A stretch of 64,000 nucleotides of DNA from assembly GCF_900078685.2 (NCBI RefSeq), contig NZ_LT546170.1, positions 603,663 through 667,662 on the forward strand, written 5' to 3'. Numbering within the stretch: position 1 is the first letter of the stretch; every line of letters starts with the position of its first letter. This document shows positions 26,888-35,793 of the stretch, piece after piece. The stretch comes from Mycolicibacter icosiumassiliensis (GTDB taxonomy: Bacteria > Actinomycetota > Actinomycetes > Mycobacteriales > Mycobacteriaceae). Position numbers and translations under genes: made by a program. Under the pieces are notes generated by a model, which saw only the letters and a program-made list of their open reading frames with translations, ran no database searches and had not been told where the DNA came from.

Positions 26888-28921
26888 CTAGTCCAGGTCC
26901 AGCGCAGCGGTGTCGACACGGGCGGCGACGTCGGCCATCCACGCGCGCCGGCCCTCGGGCGGCCCGCCGAACAAGATGTGGTGCAGGTTGTGCTCGCCGT
27001 CATCGAGATGCACGCGAATCACGGTGCGTCGCTGCGGATCCAGTACGGTGTTCCAGAAGTCGTCGGCATCCATTTCGCCCAGGCCCTTGTTGCGCTGCAC
27101 CTCCACTTTGCGTTTGGAGGAGGCGCGCATCTCGGCCACCGCGGCGTCACGCTCGGACTCGTCCTGACAGTAGATCCGCTGGACGCCGTCCTTGACGACG
27201 AACAGCGGCGGCAACGTCACGTACACCATTCCGGCTTCCACGAGCGGACGGTAGAAGTCCAGGAACATCGAAATCAGGCTGGAGTTGATGTTGCCGCCGT
27301 CAGGGTCGGCGTCGGAGGCGAACAGGATCCGGTCATAGCGGCACTGCTCGGGGTCGCAGTGATCGCGCACCCCGCAGCCCAGGATGCGTTCGATCGAGTC
27401 GAACTCGTCTTTGGCCCGCGCCTTGCTCACGGCGAAGCCGTAGACGTTGGGAGGCTTGCCTTTCAGCGGGAAGGCCGCCTGGAATGTCGCGTCACGCGCC
27501 GCCTTGATGGTGCCCAGCGCGGAATCGCCCTCACACAGGAACAATTCGGCGCCCGACCCGCGGCCCGACTCCCGGCTGGGCAGCAACTTGGGCGGCAGGG
27601 ACAGATTCGTGCCCAGCCCTTTGGCTTTCGATGCCGCACGGGAGCGGGCCTTGGCGCCCTCGGCGCTGCGCCGGGCTCGGGCGGCCTCCAGCGCCAGTTT
27701 CGTCCAGAGTGATACCGCGTCATTGTTGGCCGGGTTGGCCGCCCAGATGGTGACGCTGCGGGCCACATCCGGAACCATGGCCAGGTTCAGTGACCGCGAC
27801 GACACCGCGGTCTTGGCCTGGGAGTCCCACCCCACATCGGGAGCGCGGGTGTCCACCGCCAACGCGGTGACGGCGGCGAAATCCTGTGGCTCCGGGCCTT
27901 CTTCACCTTTGGCCAGACCCAGATCGCGGATTCGGGAGGCGCGATCGGCCAGGGCTTCGGAGAATCCCCGGACCGCGGCTGTCAGATGGGATCCACCGCC
28001 CGGTGTGCGCACGGTGTTGCAGAAGGCGGCCACGGTGGCCGGCTCGGCCGGGCCGGCGGTCAACGACCAGCGGAATGGGGTCGGGCCGCGGCCGGTGGTG
28101 TATTCGCCGCGGCCCTCGACTACGGCGCGCACCTCGGGTGAGGGAGTGCCTGCCGCGGTGCACATCAGGTCCAGCAGGGCATCGGTGCCCCAGGGACCGT
28201 CAAACGGCTCAAGTAATGCCGGCGGGACATCGCCGCCGGGCCAGCCGTCGTCGACGACGATCAGGTGCACCCCGGGGGACATCCGCGCTGCGGCGTGGGC
28301 CCGCAGCAGCACTTCACCGATATCCACGCCTGCATCGGGCACCACCGAGGAGTCGAACAGGATGCGCACCGTGGTGCCGTGCGCATCGGGTTTACGGTTG
28401 CCGGTGCCGCGGAGCTTCTGGGTGTCGGCGCGGGTGAACGGGGCGTCCGGGTCGAAGTCTTTGCCGTCGAACACGCCGGGGTAGCCGCGGCCGAAACTCT
28501 GCAGATACGTCTTTCCGGCGCGGCGCACCGTCACGTCGGTCCGTGCGGAGATGAACACCGCTGCGGCGGCGCCGATCCCGTTGAGTCCCGCGCCGGTGCT
28601 GGTGGCGTCGGCGTGTGCGGAGAACTTGCCGCCGGCCCGCGCCGTACCCAGTGTCTTGACGATGCCGTTCTTGCCGGTGACCGGGTCGGAGTCGACGGGC
28701 AGGCCGCGGCCGTCGTCGGCGACACTGACCGATCCGTCGGCGTGCAGGCTGATGGTGACGGTGGACCCGCCGTGGTCGGGATCGGCCACCTCTTCCACCG
28801 CGTTGTCCACCAGCTCACGCAGGGCCGTGTTCAGCACGTCCAGGCCCAGGTTCACCGCGGGCCGCAGCCGGGTGTGCTGAACGTCATCGAGTTCGGTGAT
28901 GTCTGCGGCGTTGTAGCTCAC
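26888..28921 (-). CDS. Atypical type II topoisomerase, GyrB/ParE-like subunit (TopoM-like)
   Basis: A 677-residue ATPase subunit from GTG 28921, chosen because GAAAGGAA lies just upstream; a longer frame from 28978 lacks family similarity. The GHKL ATPase domain shows ELVDNAVEEV, DDGRGLPVD and the GLNGIGAAAA lid. The Toprim domain shows LCEGDSALG and the metal-binding FASDADPDGGNI, and the C-terminus has RNKGLGEMDADD. Divergence from canonical GyrB and the separate A subunit right behind mark it as the TopoM-type B subunit. The B-then-A order on one strand with a nine-base gap indicates an operon. Confidence 0.88.
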   Translation of the reverse strand: MSYNAADITELDDVQHTRLRPAVNLGLDVLNTALRELVDNAVEEVADPDHGGSTVTISLHADGSVSVADDGRGLPVDSDPVTGKNGIVKTLGTARAGGKFSAHADATSTGAGLNGIGAAAAVFISARTDVTVRRAGKTYLQSFGRGYPGVFDGKDFDPDAPFTRADTQKLRGTGNRKPDAHGTTVRILFDSSVVPDAGVDIGEVLLRAHAAARMSPGVHLIVVDDGWPGGDVPPALLEPFDGPWGTDALLDLMCTAAGTPSPEVRAVVEGRGEYTTGRGPTPFRWSLTAGPAEPATVAAFCNTVRTPGGGSHLTAAVRGFSEALADRASRIRDLGLAKGEEGPEPQDFAAVTALAVDTRAPDVGWDSQAKTAVSSRSLNLAMVPDVARSVTIWAANPANNDAVSLWTKLALEAARARRSAEGAKARSRAASKAKGLGTNLSLPPKLLPSRESGRGSGAELFLCEGDSALGTIKAARDATFQAAFPLKGKPPNVYGFAVSKARAKDEFDSIERILGCGVRDHCDPEQCRYDRILFASDADPDGGNINSSLISMFLDFYRPLVEAGMVYVTLPPLFVVKDGVQRIYCQDESERDAAVAEMRASSKRKVEVQRNKGLGEMDADDFWNTVLDPQRRTVIRVHLDDGEHNLHHILFGGPPEGRRAWMADVAARVDTAALDLD

Positions 28922-29010
28922 TGCTGTTCCTTTCCTGCCGCAGGAATGGTAGGCGTCCGATCCGACACTTCGGTGCATCCGGCGCGGCGTTTGTGGCGAG
29001 GCTCTCGCCT

Positions 29011-29125
29011 CAGTTGCCGTACAGGTGCAGTGCCCGGCCGGTCACGGTGGCCAGGTCGCCGCTGAGCCCGGGCGATGCGCGATCGCGCCACCGTCACAGC
29101 ATCGAAGGTAGCCACTGTCACGACG
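29011..29125 (-). pseudogene. Deletion scar of a beta-lactamase-fold hydrolase gene
   Basis: Bases 29011-29070 closely match the 3' end of the intact serine hydrolase gene at 44960-46480 (SGDxATVTGRALHLYG end). Bases from about 29071 to 29125 match its 5' end and upstream region (start MTVxRSRI). More than 1.3 kb of the body is missing and the two ends are joined out of frame. A paralogue once stood here in the same orientation. Confidence 0.8.
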
Positions 29126-29178
29126 CCCGTGTGGACCTCCGGTAACCGGTCCAAAAAGACTGATATACCAGAAGTCAA

Positions 29179-29195
29179 TAGATGGGTACCATCTA
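29179..29195 (+). promoter_or_regulatory. Operator-like inverted repeat upstream of the vapB at 29200
   Basis: Perfect seven-base arms TAGATGG and CCATCTA with a three-base spacer end five bases before the vapB ATG. It is a probable autoregulatory site of the VapBC complex. Confidence 0.55.
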
Positions 29196-29199
29196 CCGT

Positions 29200-29463
29200 A
29201 TGGCCTTGAACATCAAGGACCCCGAGGTAGACCGGCTTGCTGACGAGCTCGCCACGCGCATGGGCCACCACAACAAGACCCAGGCGATTCGCGATGCACT
29301 CCGCGCTCAGCTCGCGCTGCTGGAGGCCCGCAGCATCGACCGCGCCAACGAGCTACTCGCGGTGATGCGCACGGAAATCTGGCCGCTGCTGCCCGACCGG
29401 GCGCCGATCACCAAAGCAGAGCGCGAGCAGATCCTGGGCTACCACCCCGAAACCGGGGTCTGA
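29200..29463 (+). CDS. vapB: VapB-type antitoxin (Rv0623-like)
   Basis: An 87-residue antitoxin starting MALNIKDPEVDRLADELATR, the N-terminal signature of the mycobacterial Rv0623/PSK-type VapB group, with a C-terminal toxin-binding tail. I chose ATG 29200 because the family begins at MAL; an upstream ATG at 29182 falls within the operator-like repeat. It ends three bases before vapC. Confidence 0.9.
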   Translation: MALNIKDPEVDRLADELATRMGHHNKTQAIRDALRAQLALLEARSIDRANELLAVMRTEIWPLLPDRAPITKAEREQILGYHPETGV

Positions 29464-29466
29464 CCC

Positions 29467-29889
29467 GTGATCGTCGACACCTCGGCACTCATCGCCCTGA
29501 TCCAGCAGGAGCCCGAAGCCGAACAGGTCGCCGCCGCCCTCGCCGCCGCCCGCGCCCCCGCCATCGGGGCAGCCACACTCACCGAGACCCTGATCGTCCT
29601 CACCGCCCGGCAGGGCACCGTAGCGCGCACGATCTTCGACCGCCTGCGCAGTGAGATCAACCTGGCTGTAACCGATTACACCGCCGACCACGCATACGCT
29701 GCCCAACGTGCCTACGTCCGCTTCGGTCGTGGTCGCCACCCCGCCGGCCTCAACTTCGGCGACTGCATGAGCTACGCAGCCGCCCAGCTGGCTCACGAGC
29801 CGCTGCTGGCCGTCGGCAACGACTTTCCTCAGACCGACCTCGAGTTCGGCGAGGGCATCATCGGCTATTGGCCCACGCCGATCCCGTGA
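29467..29889 (+). CDS. vapC: VapC-type PIN-domain ribonuclease toxin
   Basis: A 140-residue PIN toxin with all expected acidic residues: Asp4 (IVDTSAL), Glu in LTETLIV, Asp in NFGDCMSYA and Asp in GNDFPQTD. It pairs with the antitoxin three bases upstream and should cleave RNA when free. It starts at GTG 29467. Confidence 0.93.
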   Translation: MIVDTSALIALIQQEPEAEQVAAALAAARAPAIGAATLTETLIVLTARQGTVARTIFDRLRSEINLAVTDYTADHAYAAQRAYVRFGRGRHPAGLNFGDCMSYAAAQLAHEPLLAVGNDFPQTDLEFGEGIIGYWPTPIP

Positions 29890-29957
29890 CGGCAAGCTGT
29901 CCGATGACGGGCCGATTCACTCAAACCTGACTACACCTTCACCGAGCAAGCCACCCA

Positions 29958-31346
29958 TCACAGATACATCCCGCCGGGCACTTCGGCGAGGTAACGCCGG
30001 CTGCTCACCTCGGCCAGCAGCCCCGCCGTGCTGACGGCGCCGTCTGTCGCGGCAAGCACCGCGCGGCGAACAACTTCTCGGATGTCGCTGCCGCTGGTGT
30101 TGTGCGGCAGCGCGGCCACCACCGCTGCCATGTCGAGGTCCTCGCCACCGGGGATGTCGACGACCAGCGCCGCAAGGATGCGCAGGGCATCGGCACGCGT
30201 CGGATAGCCGACCTCGACGATCGCGTCGAAGCGCCCGGTGCGAATCGCCGCCTTGTCCAGCGTCGCAACATCATTGGTCGACGCCAGAGTCAGAATCCGG
30301 GCCTCGGGCGCAATGTCCATGGCCTGCAACAACTCCGAGAGCCCGCCGCCACCGGTCGAACGGTCCCTGCACCACAAGTCGACGTCTTCGAGCACCAGCA
30401 GCACGGGGCCACCGAGCCGCTGCGCTTCCTCGACGACGGCGGTCAGCAATGCTGCCCCCGCCCGGGCCTCGACGTAGATCACGGTGAGATCCCCAACGAC
30501 TTCGCGCGCCACGACCGCGCTCACCGCCGACTTGCCGGTACCGGGCGGACCGCACAGCAGCACCCCGCGCCGCGCACCGAGTCCGTGCGCGTTGAGGACT
30601 TCGTGGCGGTCCCGCACCGCGGTCACACCCAGGTCGACCTCCGCCCACACCGGGGCGGGGACGACGACGTTCTCGCGGGTCAGCGTCGCGGGCAGGTCGA
30701 TCACGTCCAGGCTCAGCCCGTGGATGTAGGTGGCGCGCACCGCACGGCCCCGATACGGGTTGAGTTGTGTTGCGCGCTCGGCAAGCCGGTCCAGCACCGC
30801 ACGCGCACAGGTCTGGGCCTGCGGTATGACGTAGGCGCTCACCTCCGCCGAATGCACCATGGATTCGCGGGTCTCGATGGAGATCACGCAACCGGTGTCA
30901 TCGAGCAGCGTGCCGGCCGGGAAATACGCCCGCAGACATAGGGGGTGGCGGTAGCGCCGGCCGCCGATGTCGGTCTGGGTCCACTGGGGCGGTTGGGCGT
31001 ACTGCCCGGGACCGATCTCGCAGGCCGGGCCGTGTTCGTCGATCCATTCCGCCAGCGCCACGGCGGTGGTCAGCCGCGACACCGGGTCGAGCTGACGTTC
31101 CTCGTTGAGCAGGGACGCGCGGTCGGCCACGCCGAGGCAGCGGGCGGTGAACCTGTCGGCGGTCTCTGCCCGGACGCGGTCGGTGACGCCGATCAGCAAC
31201 TCGCCGAGCGCACGCAACGCCGGACGCACGTCGTGATCGAGGTCATCCAGCCACGCGCCGACGTCGGCGATCGGTCGGCGGTGCGCAACATCGCCGCCGG
31301 TCAATTCGGCGGTCAGATCGGTCAGTTCGTCGTCGGTGAGGTTCAT
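29958..31346 (-). CDS. AAA+ ATPase with a unique N-terminal domain
   Basis: A 462-residue protein from ATG 31346 (MNLTDDELTD); an alternative start at 31391 adds 15 residues without a clear signal. The C-terminal half is a classic AAA module: Walker A GPPGTGKSA, Walker B LLVLEDVDLW, sensor 1 LASTND, arginine finger region TGRFD. The N-terminal 240 residues are not recognisable and probably bind the substrate. It is transcribed against the preceding vapBC module and divergently from the HNH gene. The role is unknown; proteins with one AAA ring often remodel protein complexes. Confidence 0.85.
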   Translation of the reverse strand: MNLTDDELTDLTAELTGGDVAHRRPIADVGAWLDDLDHDVRPALRALGELLIGVTDRVRAETADRFTARCLGVADRASLLNEERQLDPVSRLTTAVALAEWIDEHGPACEIGPGQYAQPPQWTQTDIGGRRYRHPLCLRAYFPAGTLLDDTGCVISIETRESMVHSAEVSAYVIPQAQTCARAVLDRLAERATQLNPYRGRAVRATYIHGLSLDVIDLPATLTRENVVVPAPVWAEVDLGVTAVRDRHEVLNAHGLGARRGVLLCGPPGTGKSAVSAVVAREVVGDLTVIYVEARAGAALLTAVVEEAQRLGGPVLLVLEDVDLWCRDRSTGGGGLSELLQAMDIAPEARILTLASTNDVATLDKAAIRTGRFDAIVEVGYPTRADALRILAALVVDIPGGEDLDMAAVVAALPHNTSGSDIREVVRRAVLAATDGAVSTAGLLAEVSSRRYLAEVPGGMYL

Positions 31347-31475
31347 CGTTTCGGGCTCGTCCGGCAAAAGGGCAGTTGGACAGGATCTCACCGTTGTGAT
31401 GGGACGTCAACGGGTTTACGTCCGACGCGGACGACTTGCGTTCGCATTGTCAGACCCCCCTGCGATGCTGGGGTC

Positions 31476-32738
31476 ATGTCCTCGATCGCGACGCCTGTGA
31501 GTGCCGAAGCCGGCACCACAAGAGGTCCTGCGCAGCGGTTGGACGTGTTGTTCGCCGAGTTGGCGGAGTTGACGGGCCAGCGCAATGCGATTGATGGCCG
31601 CATCGTGGAGATCGTCGCCGAGATCGAGCGCGACGGATTGTGGGGGGCCACCGGGGCGCGGTCGATTCCGGCGTTGGTGGCCTGGAAGACCGGGGTGTCA
31701 CCGGCCAACGCCGAAACCATCACCGCGGTCGCACGCCGCAGCGAGGAGTTTCCCCGCTGCACCCAAGGGCTGCGGGAGGGCCGCGTCTCCCTGGATCAGG
31801 TCGGGGTGATCGCCCAACGCGCCGCCGACGGCTCCGACGAGCACTACGCACAGTTGGTGCAGGTCGCCACCGTCACCCAGCTGCGGACCGCGATCAAACT
31901 GGAACCACGCCCGGAGCCCGGCCCGCGGCCCGGGTATCGGCCGTCGATCACCAAAACCAGTGACGCCGAGTTCGACTTCTGGCGTATCACGCTGCCGCAC
32001 GCCGAATCCGCGGTATTCGAGTCGGCGCTGCAGTCCCATCAGGATGCGTTGATCGCCGACTGGAAACACGACCGCGACACCAGCGATGCTCCCACCGATC
32101 AGCATCCTCCGCTGCCGACCCAGCTCGATGCGTTCCTGCGGCTCGTGCAGACCGGCTGGGACGCTGAGGTAGCACGTCGCCCGCACGGGCAGCACACCAC
32201 CGTGGTGGTCCACCTCGATGTCGACCAGCGCCGCGGTGCCCTGCACCTGGGGCCGGTGTTGTCCGAGGCCGAGCGGCAGTACCTGACCTGTGATGCCACC
32301 TGCGAGGTCTGGTTCGAACGCGACGGGCAGGTGATCGGCGCGGGGCGTTCGACCCGCATCATCAACCGGCGGCTGCGCCGCGCCCTGGAGCACCGCGACC
32401 ATGCCTGTGTGGTGCCCGGCTGCGGCGCTACGCGTGGCCTGCATGCCCACCACATCCGGCACTGGGAACACGGCGGGGCCACCGAGTTGTCCAACCTGGT
32501 GCTGGTCTGCCCGTTTCACCACCGCCTGCACCACCGTGGTGGCATCACCATCACCGGCGACGCCACCCACCTCGTCGTCAGCGACCCCTCTGGCCAACCC
32601 CTGCAGCCCGGATCGCTGGCCCGCCCACCACAGAAACCCGCACCGACGGTGCGGCCCTGTACAGGACCGACCGGCGAACGCGCCCAATGGTGGTGGTACC
32701 AACCGTTCCAACCCCAGGCACCACCAAACACCAACTGA
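31476..32738 (+). CDS. DUF222/HNH endonuclease, 13E12 repeat family
   Basis: A 420-residue protein from ATG 31476 with an N-terminal DUF222 region (FAELAELTGQRNAIDGRIVE, then TGARSIPALVAWKTGVS) and a C-terminal HNH nuclease (RDHACVVPGCGATRG, HAHHIRHWEHGG, NLVLVCPFHHRLHH) with the Cys pairs that bind zinc. The family (REP13E12 in M. tuberculosis) is repeated in mycobacterial genomes and can be the site of phage integration. Its biological role is not established. It ends eight bases before the convergent crotonase gene. Confidence 0.92.
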   Translation: MSSIATPVSAEAGTTRGPAQRLDVLFAELAELTGQRNAIDGRIVEIVAEIERDGLWGATGARSIPALVAWKTGVSPANAETITAVARRSEEFPRCTQGLREGRVSLDQVGVIAQRAADGSDEHYAQLVQVATVTQLRTAIKLEPRPEPGPRPGYRPSITKTSDAEFDFWRITLPHAESAVFESALQSHQDALIADWKHDRDTSDAPTDQHPPLPTQLDAFLRLVQTGWDAEVARRPHGQHTTVVVHLDVDQRRGALHLGPVLSEAERQYLTCDATCEVWFERDGQVIGAGRSTRIINRRLRRALEHRDHACVVPGCGATRGLHAHHIRHWEHGGATELSNLVLVCPFHHRLHHRGGITITGDATHLVVSDPSGQPLQPGSLARPPQKPAPTVRPCTGPTGERAQWWWYQPFQPQAPPNTN

Positions 32739-32746
32739 CCGGCTGC

Positions 32747-33547
32747 TCAGCCGAACGACCGCGGCTCCCAGACGGCTCCGCCGTCACGACCCGCCGCTCG
32801 TGCCAAGCGGTGATTGCGACCCCTCAGCAGCCGAAGCTGCAACACCGATTCGATCCAGAACGTCCGGCGGGGAGATGACGTCCACGTCGAGTGGAACAGT
32901 TTCTTGGTCGCCGCCAACGCATCTGGTGACCGCTCGGCGAGCTGTGCCGCCAGATCCCGCGCGGCGGCAACGGGATCGTCGGCAACCGAGGTCACCAGTC
33001 CGTACCCGAGGGCGTCGGTACCCGAGAACACTTCTGCCGTCATCGTCAGGCGTTTGGCCACATCCAGGGGAAGCAGCTCGCGCAACGTGACGGCTCCGGT
33101 CATGTCTGGGATCAGGCCCCACTTGGCCTCCATGATCGACAGCTTGCAGTCCGGCGTCGTGATCCGGAAGTCGGCAGCCAACGCCAACTGCAGGCCTCCG
33201 CCGTAGCAATGGCCGTGCAGCGCAGCGATCACCGGAACCGGCAGCTCGCGCCAGGCCCAGCAGGCCTGCTGAAACAGGTTGGTCTTCTGCCAGGGCAACT
33301 TGCCGAAGTTGCGCACGCCGGCCAGCCCGGACAGCTTCGCTCCGGCGAAGTCCAGCCCGGTGCAGAACGCCCGGCCGTCGCCGCGCAGGATCACCACGCG
33401 TATCGAACGGTCACGGGCCAGCTGATCGGGGACTGACGCCAGTGCTTGCAGCATCGGCAGGTCAAGGCTGTTCATCTTGTCGGCTCGGTCCAGCGTCACA
33501 TAGGCGATGCCGTCGATGACCTCAACACCGATGCGTTCCTGTTCCAT
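32747..33547 (-). CDS. Enoyl-CoA hydratase/isomerase (crotonase) family protein
   Basis: A 266-residue crotonase fold. The oxyanion-hole segments are visible (FCTGLDFAG and ALHGHCYGGGLQLALAADFRI), and a Glu in MEAKWGLIPD sits where catalytic Glu is found in hydratases. It should act on CoA thioesters, either in beta-oxidation or in a side pathway; the exact EchA group cannot be told. It starts at ATG 33547, in a monocistronic setting. Confidence 0.9.
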   Translation of the reverse strand: MEQERIGVEVIDGIAYVTLDRADKMNSLDLPMLQALASVPDQLARDRSIRVVILRGDGRAFCTGLDFAGAKLSGLAGVRNFGKLPWQKTNLFQQACWAWRELPVPVIAALHGHCYGGGLQLALAADFRITTPDCKLSIMEAKWGLIPDMTGAVTLRELLPLDVAKRLTMTAEVFSGTDALGYGLVTSVADDPVAAARDLAAQLAERSPDALAATKKLFHSTWTSSPRRTFWIESVLQLRLLRGRNHRLARAAGRDGGAVWEPRSFG

Positions 33548-33659
33548 CGCAACAGAATAGAACTAACTAACATGCGGCGGACAAGCCTTATCCGGTGTCT
33601 CAGAGGCGTGTCACGCAGGCATATGCAATAGCGGATTGCCCGCTGATTTGTCGGCTCCG

Positions 33660-34556
33660 TCATCGGGCGATGTGGTGAACAAAGGTGAGGATGCGATCGT
33701 TCACCTCATCAGCGCGCTCGGCGGCGACGGCGTGCGAAGCGTTCGGCCATAGTTCGACCTCGGCTGACGGCAGGAGTCGATGCGCGCGACTCGCGGCTGC
33801 CGCGGCGTCGTGGTAGACACTGCGACCGCCGAGAAGAACCAGTGTCGGGGTACGCACGGAGGCCAGCACCGAATCGTCCGGGTAGTGAGGTGCGGGGCTG
33901 GTGCCGAACGCACGAAAGTCATGGGCACCCGCGACGATCAAGTCAACGATCGGATGCATTGGATCGCCGACAGCGGGATTGCCGAACGCCCAGGCCATAG
34001 CGCGGCGAGTCAGTATCCGCGGCGCGACAGGAAGCAGCGTCGCCACGGTGAGCTTGAACGTGGGGCGGGGTCGGGCGAGAACATTGGCGGGCTCGATGAG
34101 GGTGATTGACGCGAGCCGCTCGGGTGCCTGGACGGCCTGGTTGAAGGTCAGCCAGCCACCGTAGGAGCAGCCAACCAGATGCACACCGCGTAGGTCTCGT
34201 GCGGTCAGGACATCGTCGAGCCAGTCGGCGCAGTCCTCGGCTGTGCGCAGCGGGGTGGTCTGCACACTGGCGCCAGGTTGGCCGAGAACGTCGACACAGT
34301 ACACGGGATGTTGGGTGGCCAGGGCGGCGACGTTGGGCGCCCACATTGCCGAAGTCGCCCAAAACGCAGGCAGCAGGACGATCGGGGACCCGCGGCCGGG
34401 CCCGTGGCGATACACCCTGGTCACACCGAATCGCGTTGCTATGTCGCAGGTTTCGACAGGCTCGGGGCTCGCGAACATCGCAGTCCCATACACGCCGAGG
34501 TAGCGCTCCTTGGCTTGCTCGTTGGGGAATGCCGCGACCCTTGCAGGTGGGTCCAC
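33660..34556 (-). CDS. Alpha/beta-hydrolase
   Basis: A 298-residue hydrolase with the nucleophile elbow GCSYGG, an oxyanion-side segment LLPAFWATSAMW, a candidate Asp in the SVYHDAAA/TLVLLGGRS region and the C-terminal His in NASHAVAAERAD. There is no signal peptide. The substrate is unknown. It is followed on the same strand, upstream in transcription, by a broken gene. Confidence 0.88.
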   Translation of the reverse strand: MDPPARVAAFPNEQAKERYLGVYGTAMFASPEPVETCDIATRFGVTRVYRHGPGRGSPIVLLPAFWATSAMWAPNVAALATQHPVYCVDVLGQPGASVQTTPLRTAEDCADWLDDVLTARDLRGVHLVGCSYGGWLTFNQAVQAPERLASITLIEPANVLARPRPTFKLTVATLLPVAPRILTRRAMAWAFGNPAVGDPMHPIVDLIVAGAHDFRAFGTSPAPHYPDDSVLASVRTPTLVLLGGRSVYHDAAAAASRAHRLLPSAEVELWPNASHAVAAERADEVNDRILTFVHHIAR

Positions 34557-34677
34557 GACATCAAGCTAAGCATGGCGCCGAGAATGCGAAGAAGTCCGCG
34601 CTGAGGTGATCGAGGAGATGACATGAACTTGAAACAAGACCCAGGACAGGACGTGAGACGAACTGCATCGCCGCATT

Positions 34678-35070
34678 TCAGCGTGGCGCGACATGACGCG
34701 GAGAGGGGGTTACTGGCGCGATCCACAGTGTCACGCCGGTGAATCCGGTGTGACCGAAGCTGCCGACGAGAAAGATCATGCCGCGCGGGCTGGCCAGGGC
34801 CGTATCGATATCCCAGCCGAGCTGTTGATGACTGGGCTGCAGCCGCAGACATCGGCCCGCTTGCTGCACAACGAATCGCGCGGCGAACAACGCCACGAAT
34901 GCCAGTGTGGCGACGTCGAACGCGTGCAGCGTCACGGTGTCGGCGCGCCATGACCGATCGGGTCCGGTGTTACGCAGCAGGTTCCATATCACTCCGACCA
35001 AGGGGCGCCGCACCAAGAGGGATACGGAGAACACGGCCGCCATCGCCAGACTGAGCCAGATTCCCGGCAT
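34678..35070 (-). pseudogene. Chimeric scar: DUF3159-like membrane fragment joined to a serine hydrolase fragment
   Basis: The minus-strand frame begins with a DUF3159-like membrane sequence (LLVRRPLVGVIWNLL ... ALFAARFVVQ). It then switches to a piece (about 34719-34824) nearly matching the C-terminal part of the intact hydrolase at 44960-46480 (LGWDIDT, PRGMIF, GSFGHTGFTGVTLWI). Neither part is complete. A deletion has fused two unrelated genes in frame; a functional product is unlikely. The start overlaps the MerR promoter region. Confidence 0.8.
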
Positions 35071-35079
35071 GATGGACAG

Positions 35080-35793
35080 GTGGCGTGGAGTACTCGGGAG
35101 ATCGCTGAACTGGCCGGCACCAGTCTGCGAGCCGTCCGCCATTACCACCAGGTCGGTCTGCTCCCGGAGCCCGAACGCCGGTCAAATGGGTACAAGCGGT
35201 ACGGCGTGGCGCACCTGGTCCGGTTGGTCCGCATCAAGCGGCTCGTCGACTTGGGGTTCTCGCTCCCGCAGATCGCGGCGATGGGTGACACCGACGAGCA
35301 TCCCGAACAGGCGTTGCGGGAACTCCACGCCGAGATGGCGGCGACCATCGATAGGTTGCAACGGGCCCGTGAGGAGCTCGGCGAGCTGCTGGAGAACTCG
35401 GCGCCCACGGATCTACCGCTCGAGTTCGCGCCCGGGGGCGCCGTTGCCAAGATGACCGACGCGGATCGCAAACTGGTGGTGGTCCTGAGCCGGGTGCTGG
35501 GCCCGCGCGGCCGACAGGTCTATGCCGACCTGATCAGGGACACTCGCGAAGATCCGGCCGCATCGGAGCTGGACACGCTGGCCGCCGACGCCGATGAGGT
35601 GACCCGCCAGGACCTGGCCGAGCGGCTGGCGCCCTACATCTGGTCGGTCCGGCAGGCCCATCCCGGGCTCACCGAGGCCCGCGCCGACGCGCCGCGCGGT
35701 GCGAATTACGCAGAGAAGGCGATCGATGACGCGATGGCTGAGCTGTACAACCCGGCGCGGGCCGGTCAGATCGTGCGGCGGCTAGCCATCTAG
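35080..35793 (+). CDS. MerR-family transcriptional regulator
   Basis: A 237-residue regulator from GTG 35080 with the N-terminal winged helix (STREIAELAGTSLRAVRHYH, YKRYGVAHLVRLVRIKRL), a coiled-coil dimerisation helix (about 85-115) and a large C-terminal ligand-binding-like region without metal-binding Cys pairs. It likely senses a small molecule rather than a metal. It is divergent from the scar at 34678-35070 and ends 12 bases inside the convergent S9 peptidase gene. Confidence 0.9.
   Translation: MAWSTREIAELAGTSLRAVRHYHQVGLLPEPERRSNGYKRYGVAHLVRLVRIKRLVDLGFSLPQIAAMGDTDEHPEQALRELHAEMAATIDRLQRAREELGELLENSAPTDLPLEFAPGGAVAKMTDADRKLVVVLSRVLGPRGRQVYADLIRDTREDPAASELDTLAADADEVTRQDLAERLAPYIWSVRQAHPGLTEARADAPRGANYAEKAIDDAMAELYNPARAGQIVRRLAI

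Noticed and set aside
24590..27712. Long plus-strand frames of several hundred codons across the TopoM-like genes
   Set aside because: They lie antisense to well-supported genes and reflect high GC content.
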